Source: Streptomyces sp. ISL-10 (GTDB lineage Bacteria > Actinomycetota > Actinomycetes > Streptomycetales > Streptomycetaceae). Taken from it: a DNA stretch of 64,000 nt. The translations under genes were made by a program, and so were the position numbers. The notes below the pieces were generated by a model. That model was given only the letters and a program-made list of their open reading frames with translations. It was not told the origin of the DNA and did not search any database. Positions 56,760 to 64,000 of this stretch are shown piece by piece (positions within the stretch are counted from its first letter, which is position 1; each line of letters starts with the position of its first letter). The stretch lies in NCBI RefSeq assembly GCF_018614575.1, contig NZ_JAGGOJ010000018.1, positions 62,001-126,000 on the forward strand, given 5' to 3'.

Positions 56760-57704
56760 TCAGCGCCTGCGGCGGGACGTCAGCGCCCGCGTCAGGATCG
56801 GCGGGAGCAGGTCCCTGGCCAGGCGGCGGGGCAGGGAGCGGCGTGCGGGGTGGGGCGGCGGGGCCGGGGCCGTCGGCGGGCCAGGTTCCGGCTCAGGCTC
56901 CGGGTCGGGCTGCGGGAGCGGCTCGTGACGGGAGACCGGCGGGGGCGGCGGCTCCGCCTTGGGGCCCTTGATACGGATCAGCGGCAGGCCCGCGACCTCC
57001 TCCACTCCGTGCCACACGTCCGTCCGCGTCGCCAGGAACGCGAGCAGGGCCTCGGTGAAGGGGGCCGGGTCGCCCCATGTCCCGTACAGCTTGCTGCCCG
57101 TGATCACGATCGGCTTGAGGCCCGTCGTCGGCACCGCGCCCCACACCGCCGCCGAGACGCCCGGACAGTGCTCCGCGCGGAAGTCGTCGAACGCCACGAT
57201 CCCGTCCGGCAGCAGCAGTTCCCGCGCCGCTGCGACGTCGCCGTGCACATGCTCGTAGAGATGGGACGCGTCGACATGGACGAAACGGCAGCTGGCCGGG
57301 GCGACGCGGGAGGTGATGGCGGACGTCGGCGCCTGCACCACCGTGGGCAGGTCGTCGTGGAAGGAGAGGTAGTTGGCCTCGAAGGCCCGGCGCGTCAGCG
57401 TCGCGTACGAGCGGTCCATCTCGGCGCTGTTGGGGTCGTCCGGCGCCTCGGAGTCGAACAGGTCGCAGACGGTGAAGGTCTCTCCTTCCCGCACATACCC
57501 CCCGAGGAAGATCGCGCTCTTGCCCAGGTAGGCGCCGAGCTCCAGGAGGTCCCCCTTCCGGTCCGTGTCTCTCTGCCGGGCCAGGAACCAGTCGAAGACC
57601 ATCCGGTCGACCGGCCAGAACCAGCCCTTGACGTCCGCGAACCGCTCCGGCCTGGGAAGTTCTTCCGCGGCCGTCCCCTCGGTGGGGGTACTTGTCTGCG
57701 ACAT
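56760..57704 (-). CDS. Class I SAM-dependent methyltransferase (Methyltransf_24 type)
   Basis: A 314-residue cytoplasmic enzyme. The SAM-binding motif I is LLELGAYLGKSAIFLGGYV (about residues 53-71); TVCDLFDS follows, and RFVHVDASHLYEHVHGDVAA with GIVAFDDF forms the later core, as in methyltransferases associated with glycan or natural product synthesis. A Pro/Glu-rich tail (about residues 250-290) and an Arg-rich end are disordered. The substrate is unknown. It lies before a glycosyltransferase region, so a role in glycan methylation is possible. Confidence 0.82.
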   Translation of the reverse strand: MSQTSTPTEGTAAEELPRPERFADVKGWFWPVDRMVFDWFLARQRDTDRKGDLLELGAYLGKSAIFLGGYVREGETFTVCDLFDSEAPDDPNSAEMDRSYATLTRRAFEANYLSFHDDLPTVVQAPTSAITSRVAPASCRFVHVDASHLYEHVHGDVAAARELLLPDGIVAFDDFRAEHCPGVSAAVWGAVPTTGLKPIVITGSKLYGTWGDPAPFTEALLAFLATRTDVWHGVEEVAGLPLIRIKGPKAEPPPPPVSRHEPLPQPDPEPEPEPGPPTAPAPPPHPARRSLPRRLARDLLPPILTRALTSRRRR

Positions 57705-57788
57705 GCCCCGGTCCTACCGGCACAAGGTGTCCGGGGTCGGTCGGCCGTCTGTCCGGCGCCTTAACCACCAAAGGCGCGTACGCGTGTG

Positions 57789-58481
57789 TCAACTGAAAAT
57801 GATCATCGAGCCCTGGCCGAGGCTCCGCGTCGCCGCCGCGTGCAGCCCCAGCCACACGTGCCGCTCCCGCGCGAACGGGCTCTCGTCGTACGGAATGGGA
57901 CCGGCCGGCTCCTCCAGGGCGGTGGGCCGCTCCGGCGGCGCCGGGGCGGCCGGCGGGTTCGCCGGGTCGATGCCGATCGCCGGGGCCACGTACTCCAGCT
58001 CCCGCAGCAGGCCCTGGGTGGAACCCAACGGTCCGCCGCCCTCCAGCAGTTCGTCGTTGAACAGGGGTGCGGCGAAGTCCACGGGGACGTACGCGCCCGC
58101 GTGGTCGTAGTGCCACACCAGGTGGGACTGCTGCGCCGTCGACTCGAACATCTCCAGCAACTGCTCGTAGTCGCCGCCCAGTTCGTCGACCGGCGTCACC
58201 GCGAGACCGCACAGTTGCAGCAGGTAGGCGCGCCGCAGGAAGTGCAGGGCGTCGTAGTCGAAGCCGGCCACGGGGGCGACGTCGCCCGAGAGGCCCGGCA
58301 TGTAGGCGAAGACGGGCACGGTGGGCAGACCGGCGCCGGTCAGGGCCTTGTCGTAGGAGGCGATCTCTTCGGCGAAGGGATTGTCGGGGCTGTGGCACAG
58401 CACGTCGACAAGGGGGACCAGCCACAGGTCACAGGCCAAGGGAAGGCTCGCTCTCAGCGGTTCGGGACGGGTGCCGCCCAC
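57789..58481 (-). CDS. Conserved hypothetical protein, 230 aa
   Basis: A soluble protein. LPLACDLWLVPLVDVLCHSP opens the conserved part, with NPFAEEIASYDKALTGAGLP, AGFDYDALHFLRRAYLLQLC, HLVWHYDHAGAYVPVDFAAP and the end ERHVWLGLHAAATRSLGQGS. I know no function. The GTG start at 58481 has a weak ribosome site. It is on the same strand and between the methyltransferase and the large glycosyltransferase, possibly linked to the same surface glycan; this is inference. Confidence 0.65.
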   Translation of the reverse strand: MGGTRPEPLRASLPLACDLWLVPLVDVLCHSPDNPFAEEIASYDKALTGAGLPTVPVFAYMPGLSGDVAPVAGFDYDALHFLRRAYLLQLCGLAVTPVDELGGDYEQLLEMFESTAQQSHLVWHYDHAGAYVPVDFAAPLFNDELLEGGGPLGSTQGLLRELEYVAPAIGIDPANPPAAPAPPERPTALEEPAGPIPYDESPFARERHVWLGLHAAATRSLGQGSMIIFS

Positions 58482-58569
58482 GGCCGTCGGGCCGCAGGGG
58501 GAGGAGTGAGGTGCGCGGACGGTGGACGGGACAGCGTAATGCCGTGCGGTGGACCGGCGAAGAGGGCCC

Positions 58570-61002
58570 TCATCGCGTACCGCCTTTTGCCCCCACGTCC
58601 CATATCCATACCCCGGCCACCCGCTCCCCCGGTCTGCCGAGCAGTTTCGTGACCGTCTCGTAGAGCGCCTGTTCGTTGTACTGCGGCGCCAGCACCACCA
58701 CGCCCGCCTTCCAGGCGGCCAGGTCAGCGCGGGCCTGCGCCTGCCAGTTGGGGCCGATCACGGGCACCCGGCCGCTGTTGCGGACCTCCCCGAGGAGGTT
58801 GGAGGTGTGCCGGGGCGTGGCGCCGTAGATACCGATGCGGTCGGGGCCCCACGGGCCGTTGAAATATCCGCCGGCGACCGGGAATCCGAGGCCGGTCGCC
58901 GACTGCCAGTGCAGGGCCTCCGCGCTGCCCGGCGTCGGCAGCGGCACGGTGACCAGCGACTCGCCCTCGCCGAGGTAGGAGCGGTAGGTGCCCTGGGTGA
59001 TGAAGCCCGGTATCTCCGCCCGTTCGCGTACCGGGTACGGCGTCGGGAGCACCGGCACCAGAGCCGCGGCCAGCGCCGTGAAGCCGGCGGCCCGCAGGAC
59101 CCAGGACCGGTTTCCGGCCGCCGTGAGACGGTCCGCGGCGAGCGCGAGCAGCATGCCGAGCACGGGTGCGCAGACCATCGCCACGCGCGACTCGATGACC
59201 GACTCGAACAGTGGCTGGTGAGCGAGCGCCCGCCAGGGCCCGGTCAGCACGAGGTCGGTGTACGGGATGCGGAACGTCCGCCCGAGCGAGAGGAACGCGG
59301 CGGCCACCGCCGTGAAGGCGAGCGCCTTCACCAGCGCCAGCCGCCACCACTGGATCACGATCGCGACCGCCACCGCGAGCAGCGGCCAGCCGAAGAAGGC
59401 GTTCTGCTCGGTGCGGTTCATCGCGAGCGGATCGGCGCCCGCGTCGGAGCCGAACAGGGCGCGGCCGGAGAACTGCAGGAACGCCAGCGGGCTGTTGGCC
59501 GCGTTGTCGCCGTGCAGCACGCTCTTGTAGCTCTGCGGCCCGAAGAACTGCCAGCCCAGCGGGAACGCCACCAGTGGCAGGCACACCAGCAGCGCGATCC
59601 CCAGGCCCCGCAGCAGCGGCCGCCACGCCGCCCGCGCCACATCGCGCCGCGCGAGCGCGTAGGACAGGGCGAACAGCAGCATGCCCACTGCGGCGAGCAG
59701 CAGCGGCTCCTCGCCTAGGAAGATCTGGTACGTCGCGAACAGGCCGAGCAGCACCCCGTCGCGGACCACGTTCCTGCCCTCGCACAGCCGCAGCGCCCGG
59801 TCGACGATCAGCGGCAGCATGAACAGGACGAGGAAGTTCGGGTGCGCGTTGCCGTGCGAGATCATCGGCGGCGCGAAGGCGGCGAACGCCCCGCCGAGCG
59901 CGGCAGCGGCCCTGTTGCGCACCAGCCGCCGGGCGATCAGCCAGTACCAGGACACGGCGGTCGCGGTCAGGCCGAGCGTGAGGACGAGCGCCCAGGTGAC
60001 GGTCGGGCCGAAGACCAGCGTGATGGGTGTGAGGGGCACGGACAGGCCCAGCATGACCGTGTTGGCCATCAGGTTCACGCCCTGGGGATGGCCCTGGAGG
60101 GTGGTGAACAGCGGGTTGCGCAGATGCGTGACGTTGTCGGCGGTGACCGCGAAGAACCACTCCCACTGGTTCTGGTCCTGGCCCGCGTCGCGCAGATAGC
60201 CGCGGTCGAGGTCCGTCCACAGCCCCTTGTAGAGCAGCACGGACGCGAGGAGGAACAGACCGGCGACGGCCAGGTCCGCGCGGCGCACGGCACGGGTCCG
60301 CAGCCGCAGCAGCTCCAGCAGCACCCTGCCGTAGTCCGCGGGCCTGACCTTGGAGCCGGCGACGTGCGACCAGCGCACCGGGACCTCGGTCACCGGCCAG
60401 CCCGCGCGCCGGAAGAAGCGCAGGATCTCGACGTCGATGCCCCAGCCGGTGAGCCGGGAGTCGGCGAACGCCGCGCGTGCCTTGTCCCCGTCGAAGAGCT
60501 TGAAGCCGCACTGGGTGTCGCGGATGCCGGGCACCGCGACGAGACGTATCAGCCGGTTGCCCATGCGGCCGAGCCATTCCCGCACGAGCCGCTGGTGGAC
60601 CTCGATCCGGGCGTCGGGGTGGGCGCGGGAGCCGATGGCCGCGGCGGCACCGGTGGCGGCGAGCTCGTCGTCGAGGTGGGCCAGTTCGTCGATGGGAGCG
60701 GCGAGGTCGGCGTCGGTGAAAAGCACCCGCCGCCCGTACGAGGCGAGCACGCCCATGCGCAGGGCGTGGCCCTTGCCGCGGTTGGTCTCGCTCGACACCA
60801 GCTGGATACGGGGCTCGTCGGCCGCCGCCTCCTGGGCGATCTTCGCGGTGGCGTCGGTGGAGCCGTCGTCGACGACGATCAGTTCCCAGCTGCCCCAGCG
60901 CTCCGGGTCGGCGCGCAGAAAGGCGCAGATGGCGTCCAGCGTCGGGCCGAGCCGTACCTCTTCGTTGTACGCGGGTACGACGACGCTCAGGTCCACGCTC
61001 AC
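58570..61002 (-). CDS. GT2 glycosyltransferase fused to a large membrane domain
   Basis: An 810-residue fusion. Residues 1-245 are a dolichyl-phosphate-mannose-synthase-like GT2 domain: DLSVVVPAYNEEVRLGPTLD, VVDDGSTDATAKIA, LFTDADLAAP (metal-binding DAD) and GFKLFDGDKARAAF. The rest has about twelve membrane helices of a GT-C-like kind, with an extracellular loop (WQFFGPQSYKSVLHGDNAAN) and a final soluble domain. It probably charges a polyprenyl phosphate with a sugar and transfers it outside. The GTG overlaps the TGA of the GntR gene (GTGA), so regulator and enzyme are translated together. Confidence 0.85.
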   Translation of the reverse strand: MSVDLSVVVPAYNEEVRLGPTLDAICAFLRADPERWGSWELIVVDDGSTDATAKIAQEAAADEPRIQLVSSETNRGKGHALRMGVLASYGRRVLFTDADLAAPIDELAHLDDELAATGAAAAIGSRAHPDARIEVHQRLVREWLGRMGNRLIRLVAVPGIRDTQCGFKLFDGDKARAAFADSRLTGWGIDVEILRFFRRAGWPVTEVPVRWSHVAGSKVRPADYGRVLLELLRLRTRAVRRADLAVAGLFLLASVLLYKGLWTDLDRGYLRDAGQDQNQWEWFFAVTADNVTHLRNPLFTTLQGHPQGVNLMANTVMLGLSVPLTPITLVFGPTVTWALVLTLGLTATAVSWYWLIARRLVRNRAAAALGGAFAAFAPPMISHGNAHPNFLVLFMLPLIVDRALRLCEGRNVVRDGVLLGLFATYQIFLGEEPLLLAAVGMLLFALSYALARRDVARAAWRPLLRGLGIALLVCLPLVAFPLGWQFFGPQSYKSVLHGDNAANSPLAFLQFSGRALFGSDAGADPLAMNRTEQNAFFGWPLLAVAVAIVIQWWRLALVKALAFTAVAAAFLSLGRTFRIPYTDLVLTGPWRALAHQPLFESVIESRVAMVCAPVLGMLLALAADRLTAAGNRSWVLRAAGFTALAAALVPVLPTPYPVRERAEIPGFITQGTYRSYLGEGESLVTVPLPTPGSAEALHWQSATGLGFPVAGGYFNGPWGPDRIGIYGATPRHTSNLLGEVRNSGRVPVIGPNWQAQARADLAAWKAGVVVLAPQYNEQALYETVTKLLGRPGERVAGVWIWDVGAKGGTR

Positions 61003-61754
61003 CGCTCGCTGCCGGCGGCCCGGCTGGTGTCGGGGCGGCGCGCGTGGACGGGGTCTCCGGGGCGGGACGCGGCCTCCAGCCGGTCCGCCCACGCCAGCGC
61101 GTGCGCGTTGCAGGCGCGGACCTCCTCGCGCACTGCCTCGGCGTCACCGCGGGTCACCGCGTCCACCACGGTCTCGTGCCCGCTCCACAGCCAGTCCGAC
61201 AGCTCCGGGTCGGCGCGCAGATACGGCACGGCGAAGACCCACGCCTGGACGCGCAGCCGGTGCAGGAACTCGGATATGTAGCGGTTGGTCACGAGCCCTG
61301 CGAGTTCGCGCCAGAACCGGAGGTCGTAGCCGATCAGAATGTCCAGGTCACCGGCGCGGGCCGCGCGCGCGGCCTCCTCGGCCCGGCGGCGTACGGACAG
61401 CAGGCCCTGGCTGGTCAGCGTCGTGGGGCAGCACTCGGTGCGCTGCCGGAAGACGCCGTCCACGACCATCGAGCGTGCCTCGATCATCGTGCGGTAGTCG
61501 TCGACGGAGAACCGGTGCACCTTGAAGCCGCGGTGCTGGTCGGATTCGAGCAGTCCCTGCGCGCACAGGTCGACAAGCGCCTCGCGGACGGGTGTCGCGG
61601 ACACTCCGTACTGGTCGGCTATCTGCTTGACGGTGAACTCCTGCCCGGGCTGGAGCCGCCCGGCGAGCACCTCGTCGCGCAGCGCGTCCGCGATCTGCTG
61701 TCGCAGGGTGCTGCGTGTGACGGCGGTGCCGCCGCCGGTGGCGTTGCCGGGCAT
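60999..61754 (-). CDS. GntR/FadR-family transcriptional regulator
   Basis: A 251-residue FadR-type regulator. The winged helix is STLRQQIADALRDEVLAGRL, PGQEFTVKQIADQYGVSATP and VREALVDLCAQGLLESDQHR. The C-terminal helical FCD domain has metal-ligand-type positions in DYDLRFWRELAG and GHETVVDAV (quoted from GYDLRFW and WSGHETV). It senses a small carboxylate or similar ligand. AAGGAG lies 12 nt before ATG 61754. It is coupled to the glycosyltransferase downstream by GTGA. Confidence 0.88.
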   Translation of the reverse strand: MPGNATGGGTAVTRSTLRQQIADALRDEVLAGRLQPGQEFTVKQIADQYGVSATPVREALVDLCAQGLLESDQHRGFKVHRFSVDDYRTMIEARSMVVDGVFRQRTECCPTTLTSQGLLSVRRRAEEAARAARAGDLDILIGYDLRFWRELAGLVTNRYISEFLHRLRVQAWVFAVPYLRADPELSDWLWSGHETVVDAVTRGDAEAVREEVRACNAHALAWADRLEAASRPGDPVHARRPDTSRAAGSER

Positions 61755-61858
61755 CGTGGTGGCCTTCTCCTTCTGCTGCGGTTCCGGACACGATAGGCCA
61801 GGGGTCATGGCGGAGTCGTGGGGCATGGGGCCCGCACCGTGACGGAAGCGAGGCGGAT

Positions 61859-62314
61859 GTGACGGATGTGTTCGAACCGGCTGACGGGGACGGGAGCCCG
61901 GTGGCGGCGGCCGGACGGGCAGCGGAGGTCCGCACGGCGTTCGAGGGCCTGTTGCAGATCCGCCGTGTGACCAACACCGCGGCCCCCGACCCGGCGGCCG
62001 TGCCCGCTCCCTGGGAATTGAACCGCATGGTGCGCGCGGTGTCCCTGACCCTGGAGGCGGCGGGCTTTGCGCCGTCGGCGGTCGACGCCGAGGGCGCGAG
62101 GACGGCGACGGGCTACCGCGTGCGGCCCGGCGAGCGCCCGGCCACGGTGTACGTGGAGTGGCTGGGCCCGCCGGGCAGCGGCGCCCAGCAGGCGGAGGAG
62201 GCCGAGCTGACGGCCTGCGCGGCGGCCCTGAGGCGGCTGGGCTGGGAGGCGCTGCTGTACCGGGGGCCGCGGCGCAGACGTTTCCTGGAGGTGGAGGCGC
62301 TGCGCGGTCCGTGA
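61859..62314 (+). CDS. Conserved hypothetical protein, 151 aa
   Basis: A small soluble protein, divergent from the GntR gene. Helical first half (AAEVRTAFEGLLQIRRVTNT), then MVRAVSLTLEAAGFAPSAVD and a beta-rich end with TGYRVRPGERPATVYVEWLG and LRRLGWEALLYRGPRRRRFL. I recognise no family. A GAGGCGGAT ribosome site precedes the GTG. Third positions are strongly GC, which supports coding. Confidence 0.6.
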   Translation: MTDVFEPADGDGSPVAAAGRAAEVRTAFEGLLQIRRVTNTAAPDPAAVPAPWELNRMVRAVSLTLEAAGFAPSAVDAEGARTATGYRVRPGERPATVYVEWLGPPGSGAQQAEEAELTACAAALRRLGWEALLYRGPRRRRFLEVEALRGP

Positions 62315-62319
62315 GCCGC

Positions 62320-62945
62320 GACCGAGGCGACGCGGGCGCACGCCGAAGGCGTAGGCCACTGCCGAGGTGGCGCGGGCATGCCACCGCCGACCTGGCGGGG
62401 CAGGCCGGAGCCGCCGCTGGGCCCGCGCGGCAGGCGTGAACCGACCCCTAGGTCGCGCGAATGCATGAGCCGACCCCGAGTCACGCCGGAGGCGTAAGCC
62501 ACCGCCGAGGTCGCGCGGCAGGCAAGACCCGCCGCAGGGCCCACACGCCAGGCGCGAACCGCCCCCAGTCACGCCGGAAGCATGAGCCACCGCCCGAGGT
62601 GCGGCAGCAGGGCATGAGTCGACCCGAGGTGACGCGGGCGCATGAACCGACCCCGAGGCCGCACAGCAGGCAAGACCCGCCGCAGGGCCCACACGCCAAG
62701 CGGGAACCGCCCCAGAGGTCGCGCGGAGGCATGAGCCGGCCCCGAGATCGCGCGACAGGCAAGACCCGCCGCTGAGCCCCCGAGCCAGGCGCGAACCGAC
62801 CCCAGTCACGCCGGAGGCGTAAGCCACCGCGAGGGGCGGCGGCAGGGCATGAGTCGACCCGGGGTGACGCGGAGGCGTAGCCACCGCCCACGTGGCACGG
62901 CAGGCGAGAGCAGCCGACCTCCACGTCGCGCCGGAACGCGAGCCG
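62320..62945. repeat. ~600-bp array of degenerate ~29-bp tandem repeats
   Basis: About 20 units with the consensus CCGAGGTCGCGCGG followed by a variable AGGCATGAGCCGACC-like half. Some 58-60 bp higher-order units (with GGCAAGACCCGCCGCAGGGC) recur three times. The array fills the space between the 151-aa gene and the GlxA-type gene. All six frames are open in part only because of repeat composition; I see no gene. Confidence 0.8.
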
Positions 62946-62960
62946 TCGTACGAACCGGCC

Positions 62961-63974
62961 CTATGGGGCGACCAGCTCGCCACGTCCTCCGGCCGGCTCG
63001 CCGGCCCCCGCGCGGAACGTCTGGCGGTACGCCGTCGGCGACACCCCGATCGCCGCTGCCATGTGTTGCCGCAGCGACGCCGCCGTGCCGAAGCCGGACT
63101 CCGCGGCGACCCGGTCGACGGGGAGGTCCGTCGTCTCCAGGAGGCGGCGGGCGTGCTCCACACGCTGGCGGGTCAGCCACTGGACCGGGGTCAGGCCGAC
63201 CTCCTCGCGGAAGCGTCGGGAGAACGTCCGGACGCTCATGCGGGCGTGCGCCGACAGCTCGGTGAGGGTGAGCGGGCTGCCCAGCCGGTCGAGGGCCCAG
63301 GCGCGCGTCGCGGACGTCGACGCCGCCGACGGCGGCGGTACGGGGCGTTCGATGAACTGGGCCTGGCCACCGTCCCGCCACGGCGGCACGACGCACAGCC
63401 GCGCCACCCGGTTGGCGACCTCACTGCCGTGGTCGCGGCGCAGCAGGTGCAGGCACAGGTCGACCCCGGCCGCGACCCCCGCCGCCGTCAGCACGTCTCC
63501 GTCGTCGACGAACAGCACACCGGGGTCCACCTCGACGCGGGGAAAGGCACGTTGGAACGCGTCGGCCTCGTTCCAGTGCGTGGTGGCACGGCGTCCGTCG
63601 AGCAGACCGGCGGTGGCGAGGACGTACGAGGCGGTGCAGATGGAGACCATGCGGGTGCCGGGCCGGAGCGTCGTGAAGGCGGCGGCGAGCGGCGCGGGCA
63701 GCCATTGCTGAATTCGGCCCGGGCCGCAGCTGAACGGCGGGACGACGAGCGTGTCCGCGGTCGCGAGTGCGTCGAGCCCGTGCGCGACGGTGACGGAGAA
63801 GTCGGCGCTGGTGCGGACCGTGCCGCCGTCGAGGCCGCAGGTGATCACCTCGTACAGCGGTTCGCCGTCCGGTCCTTGGGCGGTGCCGAAGATGCGGACC
63901 GGGATGCTCAACTCGAAGGGGTAGACGCCGTCGAGCGCGAGGACGACGACGCGGTGCGGGGCGGAAGGAGCCAT
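62961..63974 (-). CDS. GlxA-type AraC-family transcriptional regulator
   Basis: A 337-residue regulator. The N-terminal DJ-1/PfpI-like domain (about residues 5-190) includes RVVVLALDGVYPFELSIPVR and the nucleophile-elbow region MVSICTASYVLATAGLLDGR, with Cys in the usual place. The C-terminal AraC domain has PLTLTELSAHARMSVRTFSR, RFREEVGLTPVQWLTRQRVE and VAAESGFGTAASLRQHM. GlxA-like proteins regulate catabolic or developmental genes; AdpA is a relative. ATG 63974 with AAGGAT upstream is preferred to ATG 63995. Confidence 0.9.
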   Translation of the reverse strand: MAPSAPHRVVVLALDGVYPFELSIPVRIFGTAQGPDGEPLYEVITCGLDGGTVRTSADFSVTVAHGLDALATADTLVVPPFSCGPGRIQQWLPAPLAAAFTTLRPGTRMVSICTASYVLATAGLLDGRRATTHWNEADAFQRAFPRVEVDPGVLFVDDGDVLTAAGVAAGVDLCLHLLRRDHGSEVANRVARLCVVPPWRDGGQAQFIERPVPPPSAASTSATRAWALDRLGSPLTLTELSAHARMSVRTFSRRFREEVGLTPVQWLTRQRVEHARRLLETTDLPVDRVAAESGFGTAASLRQHMAAAIGVSPTAYRQTFRAGAGEPAGGRGELVAP

Positions 63975-64000
63975 GGCCAGATCCTTGCACATCATGGCCA

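Noticed and set aside
62320..62945. CRISPR array
   Set aside because: The repeats are degenerate and contiguous without unique spacers of constant length, and no cas genes are present.
61805..63163. Minus-strand frame with repeated SGGSCL- and ASGVT-like peptides
   Set aside because: The apparent peptide repeats arise from the intergenic DNA repeat array; no start signal or conserved domain is seen.

Overview
The window is chromosomal DNA of a Streptomyces-type actinomycete. The evidence is the very high GC content, the near-universal G or C at third codon positions, a WhiB-family regulator of WblA type beside two ArsA-like ATPases and a class A penicillin-binding protein, many ATGA/GTGA gene overlaps, and several genes whose start codon lies only 6-7 nt after a -10-like hexamer (leaderless transcripts). 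From memory, the blocks ArsA-ArsA-wblA-PBP and sigma-asd-ask-DUF5063-recR-ybaB match conserved Streptomyces core order.

Region 1 (1-16.3 kb) is core: an SPFH protein (cut by the window edge), a NUDIX/metallo-beta-lactamase pair, a secreted PQQ-type sugar dehydrogenase with a palindromic operator, RidA/DUF4177, the ArsA pair, wblA, a bifunctional PBP, YqeY, two coupled membrane glycosyltransferases and a metallophosphoesterase, ending at tRNA-Pro(CGG).

Region 2 (16,295-32,811) is an integrative and conjugative element (AICE) in the 3' end of that tRNA, bounded by a 46-bp direct repeat. On the minus strand it carries int, xis, a TGACGC repeat cluster, a two-ORF replication module (helicase plus primase-polymerase), an FtsK-like TraB translocase with an 8-bp repeat block at its stop codon (candidate clt), and a run of small Spd-like membrane or coiled-coil genes. 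That run also holds a C5 methyltransferase and a Pycsar-effector-like protein. Other cargo is an HNH nuclease with a reader-like N-terminus and an XRE-ImmA/IrrE protein with an unknown partner. A GntR repressor and an XRE-TPR regulator sit on the plus strand.

Region 3 (32.8-37.9 kb) is an older, decayed island: C-terminal and N-terminal pieces of a second tyrosine integrase flank a membrane protein, a SUKH protein, small unknown ORFs and a DUF2637 protein.

Region 4 (38.4-64 kb) is core again: a molybdate module (TOBE regulator, modA, modBC fusion), terD, a phosphopantetheinyl transferase, a nonsense-interrupted ORF, an S9 peptidase, SURF1, a sigma factor with a membrane partner, asd and ask, DUF5063/recR/ybaB, a SLATT protein, a secreted esterase, a methyltransferase, a large glycosyltransferase coupled to a GntR regulator, and a GlxA-type regulator. 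Several intergenic spaces hold degenerate 28-43 bp tandem repeats. The points most worth following are the Asd homologue lacking its catalytic cysteine, the internal beta-subunit start in ask, the candidate clt and iteron blocks, and the AICE cargo genes.
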